Assembly: GCA_030267565.1 (NCBI GenBank)
Contig: BRXU01000004.1
Coordinates: 2,920,501-2,984,500 of the forward strand
Reading direction: 5' to 3'
DNA: 64,000 nucleotides
Origin: Pleodorina starrii
Taxonomy: Eukaryota; Chlorophyta; Chlorophyceae; Chlamydomonadales; Volvocaceae
Shown here: in pieces, positions 48,663 to 59,912 of the stretch
Layout: the number at the start of each line of letters is the position of its first letter
How positions within the stretch are numbered: position 1 is the stretch's first letter
Translations under genes and position numbers: made by a program
The notes under the pieces: model-generated
What the model saw: only the letters and a program-made list of their open reading frames with translations
Told to the model about the DNA's origin: nothing
Database searches by the model: none

Positions 48663-49029
48663 AGCCTATCCTCGCACACACTTCACGACTAACGTAATTA
48701 TTTTCCGTCATGGCATCATTAATTTATCATCGCTTTACGAATATGTGAGCTCGCCCTCGCATGTCTTGCCATGGGCATGAGCTCTTCCGATCCGACAGTG
48801 CGAGCGCGTAAAGTCGGCATAGTGACGTCTCAGAGGTTTCACTTGCGGTCTTGGGTAAACGAAGAATCGGTGACAAACCCGTCCAAGTTTTGCACGGTAC
48901 GGCAACGCGGGAAAGATTGGGAGAAGAGAATGGATGACCAGGTTTGTTAGCAAGTCTCCTACTCAAAATCTAGTGCTTTTGTGATAGGCCACACTTCCTC
49001 TACCTCTAGTCTCGTGGATCCGCTAAAGG
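48663..49029. promoter_or_regulatory. shared upstream region between the giant gene and APC13
   Basis: The two start codons (48662 minus, 49030 plus) are 367 bp apart and point away from each other, so this stretch must contain both 5' UTRs and promoters. It is less GC-rich than the flanking exons. No specific box was identified with confidence. Confidence 0.5.
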
Positions 49030-49302
49030 ATGTCACTGCTAACGGGCAATCCGCACCTCATAGACGTAGTTGACGAGGAATGGGCTCGCGACACGCTCCC
49101 TAACGATAGTAGGTGACCTGCATGTTGGTATGGCTTGTATGGTTCAGAATCCGTGACCGGGTTGGCCACGCGAATTTCCTCAGGCATACCCCTGCCGGAG
49201 GGCATTCTGGTGTTGGACGACTCGGACGAGGCTGTCGGGGACATCAAGCGTGAGAACAAGCGGAAGCAAAAGTGGACTGAGCTGGCTATCCAGCCGCATT
49301 AA
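49030..49302 (+). CDS. APC13: anaphase-promoting complex subunit 13 (APC13)
   Basis: Two exons, 49030-49108 and 49184-49302, joined across a 75-nt intron (donor GATA|GTAGGT, acceptor TTTCCTCAG, phase 1) give 65 residues. The N-terminal half, HLIDVVDEEWARDTLPND, followed by IPLPEG, matches the APC13 signature (an I-D-x-[VI]-D-[DE]-x-W-x-x-D-x-LP-x-D core, then IPL or LPLP) known from plant BONSAI and human ANAPC13. The C-terminal KWTELAIQ corresponds to the conserved K-W-x-[DE]-L-A-[LI]. The protein is a small structural subunit that stabilises the TPR subunits of the APC/C ubiquitin ligase in the nucleus. Length is close to the plant protein. The gene is divergent from the giant ARM gene and convergent with CDP-diacylglycerol synthase. 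Confidence 0.88.
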
Positions 49303-49430
49303 GAGAACCCACGCACGGCCTGGCGTGTGGGGCCTGTTGGGCCGTGCTCGACACTCCCCGGACTGACGCTTGAGGAGAGCGCTGACGCGGAGGAGGGCGT
49401 CGACGCGTGAGGGCAGGGCAATGGGTGTCG

Positions 49431-49435
49431 TTACA
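49431..49435 (-). terminator. possible TGTAA signal of the CDP-diacylglycerol synthase gene
   Basis: TTACA on plus. It lies about 1 kb downstream of the minus-strand stop at 50458, which implies a long 3' UTR reaching nearly to APC13. A closer signal was not noticed. Confidence 0.3.
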
Positions 49436-49740
49436 ATAGCTCGACCGCCTGGCCCTTATCCATAGGGCCCTTCAATGTCCTACGCCCAGTCCATCGGGCG
49501 GACACGCTTTACGTCCCACATACCCGGCAGACCCGCCCTCCCCACCAGCCCTTGCTTTCCCCGAAAGGCGTGCCCTATTCCAACGCACAATCCCGCTACG
49601 CGCAGTGCGCAACGAATGCCATGCACAATTAAGCATATTCAGTACCGACACAGCGTGGTGCGAATGGGCCTCGCCCAGCGCCAACCAGTCTTAACACAGT
49701 CAGCATAGACTCGAGAGCCTGAAACGGCTGCTGCATCCGC

Positions 49741-49745
49741 TGTAA
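49741..49745 (+). terminator. possible TGTAA signal of APC13
   Basis: First TGTAA noticed downstream of the APC13 stop, about 440 nt away. A second occurs at 50139-50143. Confidence 0.4.
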
Positions 49746-50457
49746 GCCGCCGCCTCAGCTGTCGGGGACTTCCCAAGTAAAGCGGTCCCCCAGGTGATGC
49801 CGGAGGGCGTCCACAATGCGGCCTGTGGCACGCGTGGGGTGATGTTTGCGGCAGTGAGTGGTGTGACGTTTGGAAGTTGGTGAAGAGTGAGATGAATGGT
49901 GTGCGATGTATGAGCGCAATCACAGCGACGTGGACACAGTGTCGCTTTGTCATGTGGCGGAGCCGAGTTGAACCTACAACCCTAGCACATCCCCTTGCGC
50001 GGCCGGGCAATGAGCCGTGGCAAACGCTCGGCGGTGCTCGTGCCACCAACGAAACCCTGACAGCGTTAGGATTCGGCTCTGGACATGACACATGAGCATG
50101 AGCTTTCAATGCTTCTGCCGGTTCTGTACTGCGTTCACTGTAAGGCCGTAGCACCCCCATCCCGCAGAACCGGGGACTCAGCTGCAATCCCTCACGAGCG
50201 CAACGCGGTCCTGGACTATCCCCTTGGTCCAACCTCCCCCTCAGCGACGCCCCAGCCTAGAACCTCCCAGCCCTCCGCGCCCCAGTCCAGCGCCGTCTCC
50301 TTTCTTCCCCATCCCAACCCGCCCACTCTGTCCCTCCCGAATTCTGTCCCCGCCAGCAGCAGCAGCAGCAGCCAGCAACCTCATCAGCAGCCCGCTACCG
50401 TAGTCAGTCCGCCAGCCACGCAGTCACACGGAACACACCGCCCCTTTCCCTGACTTC
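49746..50457. other. convergent 3' region without a recognised gene
   Basis: Open frames on both strands here show no family motifs. The stretch is probably the 3' UTR of the CDP-diacylglycerol synthase gene. A short Ser-coding AGC repeat lies at 50356-50372. Confidence 0.4.
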
Positions 50458-53400
50458 CTACTCCCTCCCCCCTTCCCGCCTACCCCAGGCCCCCTCCCCC
50501 CAAGCTCCGCCCTCCTCTCCCCCACCTGGTATGAGCCCCTCTCCCGCCAGCAGATTGGCCATCTTGCCAAACAGCAGGATCTGGTCGTGGTCGTTGAGCT
50601 TGGTGGCCATGGACAGGACGTCGCCCAGCGTCACCTCGGGCTTACTGATGTACGAGTAGTAGTAGCAGTAGGCAAACACGGCCATCAGGATCTGGCGGGG
50701 TGCGGGCAGCGGGGGGAAGGGAAGCAGCATCGGGGCCAACGGCATGGAAGGCCGACGAGGACCTTGTGGCTTTGGCGCCGGAACGGGGGTCTGCGCCAGG
50801 TGCCGGTAGGGCCCTCGGCGCGTCCCTGGCGCGGCTTACCTGGCAGTCGAAGCGGTCGGTGACGCCGCCGTGCCCCGGAATGGTGTCACCAAAGTCCTTC
50901 ATGTGGAAGGCGCGCTTGAAGCCGCTGGCAAAGAAGCCGCCTGCGGGACGGGCCGGTGGACGGGTAAGGGGCAAGGAAAGGAAGGGGGAAGGGCCGGCAG
51001 GGCCGTCTCGGCAGGCACAACGACGACGACGACGGTGGCGGCAGCGGGCGGAAACCGCTCCCGTTTGCAGGCGCAGGAGTTCACGCTGAACGTGTGGGGT
51101 GCGTTCGCGTGGGAAGACTATAAGCCGAGCGGAGTCCCTGGCGCGCGGAGAGGGGCGTGCTCCCGCACACTGAAGCAGCGCAGGCGCGCAAGGCAAGCAG
51201 CCTCGCCGTCGCTGCTTCGTCTGTAGCCCCTCCCGCCCTCTTGCAGGCCCGCAGGGCTTCGCAGGGCTTCCCAACCCCCGCCCTGATCCGACACCCACCC
51301 CGTCGAACCCAACCCCACCACCACCAAACCACGATCGCTCTCGGGGCAAAGATTCCGCAGCGGAGGGACGTAGGTACAGCCCCTCCCCCTCACTCACCGA
51401 AGGGCGCGATGATGGATGCGAAGGACGCCAGCGACAGCGCGTGCAGCTGGATGGGCGCCACGCTGAAGGTGAGGTCCGCCAGCCAGTTGCGCAGCCCCGC
51501 CGGCAGCGCCTCCAGCGCCGCGGCCAGGTAGGCGGCGGCCGCCTCGGGCAGGTGGGCCGCCAGCTCGTGAGCCAGGTCAGACAGCGCAAAGGTCTCCGGC
51601 ACAAACACCTCGTCGGGCACGCAGTCCAGGCCCTTGAACACCGTCAGGTCCTGGGGTCAGGAAGAAGAGGCGGGGGCGGGGGGGGCGCGGGGACCGGGCG
51701 TAGGGGTGAAAGTAGGCACACTGCACCGTGTGCGATGTGTCTGTGGCACTGGCTGCAGCAACCGGGCCCCCATAGTATGTTGTCCGGGGCAGGGCACGGG
51801 GTAGGCGGGTGCGCGCGGGAGTAGAGAAGACAGTCCGGGGTTACCGTAATAAAGGCGAAACCGCAGCGATGGGAATTAGGCGGCGGGGGGCAGGGCAGCC
51901 CAGGCAGGCAGCCCGCGGCCAGTGCCAAAGGCCGCATGCCAGGGCGCCGCCGCCGCATTGCGCGCCGCTGCTGCGTCACGTCTCTCTGCAGCGGCGGAAG
52001 AGAAACTCCGCCAAACCAATCACACGATCGCACCGCCGTTCCATCGCCATCCTCGCCTCGTCAGCACGGGGCCTCCGCCGGGCCCCAGGCGCACAGGCGG
52101 CCTGCCCACTCCCACTCCCCTGACTACCGTGTCGTTACGGTACGCGCAAAGCCAGGTACCGGTACCTTGCGGGGGCAGGTCATCCACTTGTAGCTGCCGA
52201 AAAGACGCGCCAGGAAGAAGGCGATGACCAGGGTGCCCGCGAAGCCGCCGATGAAGCCCTCCCAGGTCTTCTTCGGGGACAGCTTGATCAGCGGCGTGCG
52301 GCCGAAGACGAAGCCTGCGGGAACCAAATAACCAATCAGGCGTAAACGCACGAACGATCCCGCCCACCACCCTGAGATACCGAAACACATCCCGGCATCA
52401 TCGTGCGTTCCTGGGCGGGTTTGCTCGTGTTGTGTCTGGTCCGGGTGGAGGCCCCACGGCCCGAAGAGCTTTCGGCAGTGCCAGGCCGGATGGCCCGCCG
52501 GCTCTACCCCTCCGGGGGCCTCGAGCCCACTGCAACAAACACTACTACGGCATCATGCTGTGTATCGTAACTGATGGGGCCTGTTCGCTTCACGGCAATT
52601 CGCTTGCCAGGCATGCAGGCTGCAGTGCCTCCAGCCCAGGGCGCAAGGCCCAGGACCGTGATGCACACGGGTGATTGCAGCTGGCAAGGGGCAAGACCTC
52701 CCGCTGATGTATTTCACGGACTCGAACAACGAACACCTTCCCGTTTGGGAGCTGGTCGCCACCGCGAGCTACTGGCCCCGCATCCCCTCCCCACCCGGCC
52801 GCTTTTGGGTGCGCGTACCCGCGCCGCAACGCTCTGTTGTCCGCACGACATGCGTCACGGCGCCGCGCGCTGGCGCGGCGGATTGCGTGCGTGTGGGCGT
52901 GCACGGCGGCCTTCCACGACTGCCGGCGGGTGGTTGTGTGGGTGGGTGGGTGGGTGGATGAGTGGTGGGGGGCTTGGGAGGCTGCTGGGCCTTACCCGCC
53001 AGGTAGGCGCAAATGTCGTTGGCGACGATGAGGAAGGCGGGCAGCACGTACCAGATGATGCCGGAATAGATGTTGGACACGAAGAAGGACCTGGCGTTGA
53101 ATCACCAGGAGAAGAGAAGGAACAGGAGAAGAGAAGGAACAAGAGAAGACGAGGAGGGCCAGGGGGCAGGGGGCAGCCGTAACCAGGCGGGCAAAGGCAT
53201 AAGCAAAGCCATCGAGCAGCCACTGAGTAGCAACGGGCAGCGGTGCAGCTCCAAAAGAGGCGAAGGCACGGCACCGGGCAGCTGCACAAGCACTAGGGAG
53301 GGCGCCCAGGGAGGGAGGGCACCCACCTCTTGAGAGGCCCGTACAACGCACACCCCAGCGCTCCGCAGCGTTCCTTAGCAGCCTGTCAGCTTGCCCAATC

Positions 53401-56254
53401 GGATTGCTCTGCTCTTACCTCGCCCTCCGCGCTCCCGTGGAGCCCCTCCCCTCCCCTCCCCTCCCCTCCCCTCCCCTCCCCTCCCCTCCCCTCCCCTCCC
53501 CTCCCCTCCCCTCCCCTCCCCTCCCTGGCAAGCGTGGACGAAGCCCTCCCACTGTCACGGCCCCGCCCCAAGCCCCCTCTCCGCCCCAAAGCCCCTCTTC
53601 TCCCCGAAGCTCCTCTCTCTCTCTCTCCCCGCTCCACTCACGATGGCACCGTGGTTATGAGGATGATCATGTGGGTCCAGGCGTAATGCGCAAACTGGTG
53701 CAGGTACAGGCCCTTCTTCAGGCTCAGCACGAACCCGACAAAGCCTGCGTGGACAAAGGGGGTTCGGGCAGCTCAGGAGGGCAAGCAAACTGTTACGGGG
53801 CAAAGCAGGGGTGGCTGCGTGGGGCTTCCTTCGCAGCCTTGACAGCCACGCGCTTCGCAGCCCCTACCGGCCGCCGATCGGGCCGCAGTGAAGAACCGGT
53901 TGTCGCGCTGCTGCCTCTTCACCTTCGCCACCCAGGACTGCTATGCACGGTCTGAGCTCCGCTTGTCGATTCCATCAGCCCAGACCAGACCTGGGGTCTT
54001 CGAAAGCTTTCCGCACGGCGCCCCACCGCCCCACTCATCCTGCAACGGACGTTACGCACCCCGGCACCCAGCCAGCCACCCACCCGCCATGTACAGGGAG
54101 TAGCTGATGAGGCTGTGGTGCTTCAGCGCCCAATAAAAGAGCCGCGCCAGGGTCTTGTCCGAGGATACCTCCACCAGCAGGTTGTTCTTGATGAACCTGC
54201 GGATCAACCGCCAACCAACAACCGTCAAGCATTGCAGCAGCGTCGGCCCCGGGCGGGTGGCACACCCGCGGGTGTGCCCACGCGTGGGCGCTGTGCGTGC
54301 AGCGTGCACCTCCTCTCGCGCCTGCGTGCTAGCGCGCGCCAGGCGGCTAGGACAGGCCAGCGTCCCGGCCCGGCCCCCCGGGTGGCATACCGCGGCCGTG
54401 CCGTAGCGCGCGCTGTCCAGCCGCAGCGACAAGCCGCCAACCTCGTGTGCGGCATCGCCCGGCGTGTCGCCGTTTCCCCCTTCTCCCTGCCTGCGCCTGT
54501 TGCTGGCCGCCCACACAGCCGCCGCGCCTGCCTGGATTGCGCCGGCCGCGGCACCAGTGACCCAGCAGCCCAACTCCCACCTCCGCAGGGCCTGGGCCTG
54601 GGCCTGGTGGGCCGCTAGTTCTGCAGTCACAGCGCCGCTCCCACTGGGGCACGAGCCTGGTTCGGCGCCCGGTTCCAACCGACCGTCCGCATCGGCAGAT
54701 GTGGGCCCCGACAGCTGCCAAGCCAAGATGCGGCGCACGTATGCTGCGCCTCCGCGTGTCGCTACTGCCGCTCCCCTGAACCGTGTGCCCCCTTGCTGGT
54801 ATCGCACTGCATCCCCCAGGGTGCGGCACTACATGGCAATCCTTGCGCCCGGCGCTCTCACCAGACCGCACGGACTCAAGCCTGTGCAAATCAAGCCGGC
54901 TGACGCTCGGAAGCGGTCCACAGCTTTCGTGCAGCGCACCGGTGCGCGGGCCGTTCAAAGGGGGCACAACCCCCGGCGAGGGCCAGCGGCGGAAGAGCCC
55001 ACCTCTGCCTCCTGCCCGCCCCATCCCCATCGCCCCCGTCCGCTCTGCCGCCAGCACGCTCACCCAGTCCGCTAGCCCGCCCATCCACCGTTAGTCCCCT
55101 TTGCTCCGCGTTTCGCGCTTCCAACCGCGCCCACCTGAGATACAGCCAGAACACGGCCGTGAAGAAGAAGTACCACTGCTGGGTGCGCAGCAGCGGGAGG
55201 CTGCGTTTGGACCGCGCCGCCACGTAGGCGATTCGGAACAGCTCCCGGGCAACCAGGAACTGCGGGGCACGTGGGCAGCACATGCGAGCCACAGCGAAGA
55301 AACGCGGGGCAGGCGGGGGGAGGGGGAGGGCCGTTCGTGACCTCCCAGGAGGGAGGACAGGTGACTGGGGGAGGAGCGGGCCACGCTGGCGCGCACACAC
55401 GTGGCGATGGCGACCTGGGCCAACTGACATCCGTACAGTGGCGGGACTTCCCCCGTCCAGCGTCGGAGTGGCTCTCCCGTGTGCCGCTGCCCGGGTATGT
55501 CTTGCCTAGGCTGGCTGGCTGGCAGTGTGAGAGAGCGGCGGCAGGCGTGAGCACTGCTGGGTTATGTTTCTCGCGCACGGTCCACCTCGTGCCCTCCTGC
55601 CAGGCCGGCCCCATGCCATCCTCCCCCATTGCGTGAAGGCCAACGCAAGCGTTGGCGCATGGTGGAGGCCGGCCGCCATGCTTCAGCCCTTCCTGGCTGC
55701 TCCTTGAGCGTGTCTTGAGATCGAGGTGCAGTCCTTGAACGGACAGCGTGTGCACACTTGCCTCCTTCCGTTCTATAGAACCCATGCCACCATCGCTCGC
55801 AACGAGCTTCCGCTGGGTCCCACCCCATGTCCCCAGCCAAACCCCAGCGTTCTGCGGAGGAGGTATGCGGGACTTGCCTGCACCATAAGGACGAAGAACA
55901 TGAGGGGTACATGGCCCGCCCAGATGACGCCGATGAATAGCGCGATCAAGAGGACCGTGGACACCGTCCGGACGCGGAGAGAGCTAAGCTTCGCCTTCTG
56001 CACGACACCCGAAAACCCACGGACCGTAAATGCCTTGGCCGCCTAGCAGGACAAATCCCGCAGCAGCGCTTTGCAGCTTTTCCTACTCGATCCACTGGCT
56101 TGGGCTCCGGCTCAGGCTCTGACGCCGTGTCCTCAGTCTGCGACCGCCGGCCATGAACAGGTCAGGCTGCGCCGTAAGCCTTAATGATTGAGATTTGCAA
56201 CGAGCTCACATAGTCTGACGGTTGGGCCTTGCGTGCCGCTGCTGACTGTCTCAT
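50458..56254 (-). CDS. CDS1: phosphatidate cytidylyltransferase (CDP-diacylglycerol synthase)
   Basis: Eleven exons on the minus strand: 56210-56254, 56087-56137, 55878-56042, 55135-55259, 54084-54196, 53642-53744, 52996-53090, 52166-52314, 51398-51650, 50840-50940 and 50458-50691. All join in phase to 477 residues. It makes CDP-diacylglycerol from phosphatidate and CTP in a membrane, a precursor of phosphatidylinositol and phosphatidylglycerol. About seven membrane segments are seen, e.g. [17 protein letters not shown] and [15 protein letters not shown]. Family motifs are [37 protein letters not shown] and the signature [12 protein letters not shown] plus VTDRFD (about 372-398), complete with the catalytic acidic residues. 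This is the eukaryotic (CDS1-like) form. The first two exons (acidic [14 protein letters not shown]) are less certain. Intron 3 uses a GC donor (CAG|GCAAGT). The C-terminus may be altered by a further splice after ...GEGLIP. Confidence 0.92.
53443..53525. repeat. CTCCC pentamer array in an intron of the CDP-diacylglycerol synthase gene
   Basis: About sixteen exact tandem copies of CCCCT, mirror-symmetric pyrimidine on plus. The transcript carries GGGGA repeats, which can form stacked G-quadruplexes, between the exons at 53642-53744 and 52996-53090. Confidence 0.85.
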
Positions 56255-56772
56255 TTCTGCCTAGGTTTCAAGTAAGGTAATTCCTTCGGGTATGCGGGGA
56301 TGGCTCGTGATTAAGGAAGCCGGGTCATAATGCACCGATATCTCAACTTGAATGTCGTGGCAAATTGGTTGCTGCGAATCAGCGTCTCGGCTGAACTGGT
56401 GAGTTGAACTGGAGAACTGGACTGTACGACATCCGCCGTTGGTAGCTTCCTCAAGCCCTTCTCTGCAGAAAACAGTATTTGATGGCATGATTGTGCAGAA
56501 GTAGCGTAGCACTGTTATGATACAGCAAACAAATCACTCGTCAACAGCTGGGAGCGCTTACGTTGAGTATTTCTTGCACGCCATCTTAAGTGGTGCATCT
56601 GGATAAGTGACAGAATTTCGCTGTTGATCGATACAAGAGCCCAGCGTTACATAGGTGTGGGGCCTCCCAGGGTTCCTCCCTGGGAGTCATCACCGCTCCC
56701 ATCGGAGGGGAAAGAGGCTGAGCGGAGCCCATTAAAGACGTTGTGCGCTTGTAAGCCAGCCACGCCGGCGCT
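56255..56772. promoter_or_regulatory. shared upstream region between CDP-diacylglycerol synthase and OPA3-like genes
   Basis: The start codons at 56254 (minus) and 56773 (plus) diverge across 518 bp. Both promoters and 5' UTRs must lie here. No individual element is claimed. Confidence 0.5.
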
Positions 56773-59254
56773 ATGGCGGCCCTCGTTTTCAAAATGGGGG
56801 CACTGCTCCTCAAGCAGGTGGGCTTGCTTGGCAGACGGGCCCCCTGGGGCAGGGATACACCGTCGTGTCTCCGTGTCCAACGTCCCAGGCGGACATGTGG
56901 AGCTTGAACCCCTCTCAGATTGAACTGAGGAACTTAAACGGCGAAAGGATTCACAGGCGGGCTGATCAGCTGATCAGTACCCCCAGGGTTTTGAGGCTTA
57001 ACAGCCGGGCCAACGGGCGTCCCTCCCCCGCAAATGATCCTCTCCTTGCCGCCCTGGACACGTAGAGACTCGAACCTCCCAATAAATCGCCACGTCCAAC
57101 TTTCCATCCACGCCACGCCCAACCCATGGCGTCCTTGATCTCCGCCCATGTTGTCAGATGGCCAAGCCGCTGGGCAGCCGCTTCGAGAAGTGGGCCATGA
57201 ACCACCCGGTGGCTCGTCGCTACGTCATCTCGGCGGCCCAGGTGGGGCCGGGGCCGCCGGTGCTGTATCAGCACATGCGCGCGAGCGTGGATTGGCGATT
57301 AGGGGCCGCATGGGAAAAGCATGGGAAAAGCGTCAGGCCGCCGATGCCTCCTCACTCCACAGCCTCCCTGCCACACCGTGCCGCAATCGAGTGGCGCGAA
57401 ACGGGTGATGGTGTGGTTGTTTGAGGGAAAGGGTGGAGGCGGCGGTGGTGGCACCGTTCCGGCGCGCACGCTGCGAACGGGGCCTTTGAGAGTTGGGGCG
57501 GGCTTCACTCCCTTCGCCGTGCCACGAGTTGGGACCATCCGGACGGAGGCCCCGCCCTTCCACACGCGCGCGTCTCGGCCGGCTAGCTTGGCTGGCTGGC
57601 CGCGTGCCGCCGGCCTGCCTCCTTTACGTCCGGTCGCTGCCTCGCTCGTGTATGGAGCACGCGCGCGCTAACCTGCATGGTGGACGCATTCTTCCACCGG
57701 GGGCGCCATGCACGAATTGACTGGCAGGCCTGAATCAGTGCTCTTGCGAGGACGTCTTGCGCCGCAGCGCGCGCTTTCGTTTTCACCATGCACCCTACCC
57801 AGCCACTACTCACCCAGCCGCCGACCCGACCCCGGAAACCCGACCACGACAGCCTCCACCCTCCAGGGGGGGCCCTTGCTTGCTGCCACCAGATCCAATG
57901 ACGCATTGCACACCTGCCCGCCCTTCCCTCCCCCTCCCCCTCCGCCCAGGTGGTTCACCGTTGGGAGGTGTACATCACTCGCGGCGCTGAGGGCAAGTCG
58001 GGTAAGGCGTTCGTGGGCGCCATGACGGAGGAGAAGTCGGTGGAGCTGGCGTCCAAGATGGCCAGCGAGGGCTTTGTGTTCGCGGTGGGTCTGAGGGTTC
58101 GGCGGTGGCGGAGCTGTTCGGCAGTGGTGGCTGATGGAGTAATAACTGCGCCAAAATAGGGTGGGGAGGGCTAGGGACAGTGCCGGTTTGCGGAGCGCGC
58201 GCGTGCATGCTCGATTAGGAAGGGCGCTCGGGCGCGGTGCGCTAATCGCCTCTGGGCTGAGGGGCGGCGCACGAGGGATATCAGGGAGGGATATCGCAGA
58301 CATGGAGACATCGATTGCAGTACTGTAGCGTGCCGCCATGGTGGTGGTGGTGCGTTCCGGTGCCCCGTCCTTCCGCCGGCCCTCCCGCCCGCCTGACTGG
58401 CGAGTGGCGAGTGTGTGTACCGGTATGTGTCCGTGTGTGTGTGTGGTTGGGGGTTGCGAGTGTCGTGGCGAGTGACGATGCCCGTGTGCGCCGGCCTGCC
58501 ACGCGCCCAGGTCGGCATACTCATCGTGACGTTCGAGTACGACAGGACGAGAAGAAAAGAAATCGAAAAGAAGAAAAAGGAGGAGCAGGAGCGGACGGCC
58601 ATCCTTGATCAGGCCAGCCGCGAGCGGGAGGTGCGGACGGGAGGGACAGCGGCGGGCCGCGGGCGGTGTTGGGCGATGTGCTGGGCGGGGTCATGGGCGG
58701 GGGCTTTGCACGGCTTCTGGCTGCTTTGGGGGTTGCAAGGTGGGGTGAGGGATTGACACCGTCCGTAGCTAACATAGAGTCCTGTTCTCGCGCGCCTGCT
58801 CCGTGCTCCCTTCAAATCTGTGTGCGGCCTCGTTGCGCGGGTTGGCCCAGGCCCAGGCCTCCTTTGGCCCGCCCCACACCCCCAGTCCTACGATTCGCCT
58901 CATCCATCCGTTCCCGCTCGCCCCATTCCCGCTCACCTATCCGCGCCTGCTCGCACCCTTTCCACCGTTCTCTCACGCCTCACGGTGTTTGCCCCTGTTG
59001 GCCGCACCTAACCGCCCTTCCCCCGCATCCTTACCCCTGACCGCGCCTGCTGACAGCCGCCCTTCCCTCGGCATCCTTACCCCTAACCGTGTCTGCTCAC
59101 ACAGCGGCTCCGAATCGAGAACCAGGAGCAGCAGGAGATGATCGGGCAGCTGCTGCAGCGGGTGGACCGGCTGGAGGCGGCGATACAGGAGGCGCAGCAG
59201 CGTCGGACCAAGCAGAGCATGTGGGGAGGCTTCCTGGGGCCGCGGGGGTTGTAG
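56773..59254 (+). CDS. OPA3: OPA3-like mitochondrial protein
   Basis: Five exons: 56773-56817, 57158-57241, 57950-58084, 58511-58630 and 59105-59254. All junctions are phase 0, so every exon is a whole number of codons, giving 177 residues. Exon 1 encodes only MAALVFKMGALLLKQ, a hydrophobic start as in OPA3. Exon 2 gives MAKPLGSRFEKWAMNHP, matching the SKP-(I/L)A-x-R-x-K region. Then come VVHRWEVYITRG, LASKMASEGFVFAVG (the 'EEKAxxxGxxxxGE' region) and a hydrophobic segment ending ILIVTFEYDR. The C-terminus is a Lys/Glu/Gln-rich coiled coil (RRKEIEKKKKEEQERT ... LLQRVDRLEAAIQEAQ), as in animals and plants. OPA3 sits in mitochondria and affects their shape and lipid state; its molecular activity is not known. 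The internal ATG at the start of exon 2 could be mistaken for the start codon. Confidence 0.87.
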
Positions 59255-59912
59255 CGCCATCCAAGTGTGCGCGTTGGCTTTGACGGGCGGACCTCGGACC
59301 GGACTGTCGGACGGCGTGTGGTTGTGTCCGTGAGCTCAATGGGTACCGTATTACTGCATGGTGAATGGTATTTGCTGCGGTTTGTGGTGTATGTGTACTG
59401 TATGTGCGTATATGCGCGCGTCGGCGTGTGCTGGTCACTGGGGATGGACATGGACTCTGTGTGCGCGTGTGCTGTCGCTTTGGGGAGAGCATTCTTCCGG
59501 CAAGCGCCGAGGTGCGAATTGCGTGGTACGGGGTTGTTGTTTTGCTTGGGCTTCGTGATATTGCGTGTTTAAGGCAGCGGGGAGCGCCGACCTCGTCGTT
59601 CATTAGGGTTCATTGGCGGGGTGTGTCGAGTGCTCGGCTTGGCGCGGCGTTGCGGTTTTGGACAAGCTGGATGGGTTTCGGCGTTTATTTATTACGGAAC
59701 TCGGTGCGTGTGAACTGCGTTTGTTACGAACGGCTGGGTTTCTTAACGCCACCGGAGCGTCGTCGCTGATGCCGCATTGCCCGCAGACTGCTGTTCCGAA
59801 ACCAGGACGGTGCGGCTCCGAAACCAGTCGTTGCGCACGTTGTCATGGCTTTAATTGCGTTTCCAGATTAGACGCGGTCGGTTACCTTGTATTCATTTCG
59901 CCGGACGTACAC
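59255..59912. other. intergenic stretch between OPA3-like and oxygenase genes
   Basis: Contains the 3' UTR of the OPA3-like gene and the promoter of the oxygenase gene. No TGTAA was noticed. Frames open here on plus (about 59365-59769) show no family motif and are not called. Confidence 0.45.

Noticed and set aside
57060..57110. tRNA or tRNA-derived SINE on the minus strand
   Set aside because: GGTTCGAGTC resembles a B box, but no cloverleaf or convincing A box could be built, and a similar word at about 56900 also lacks one. The region is an intron of the OPA3-like gene.
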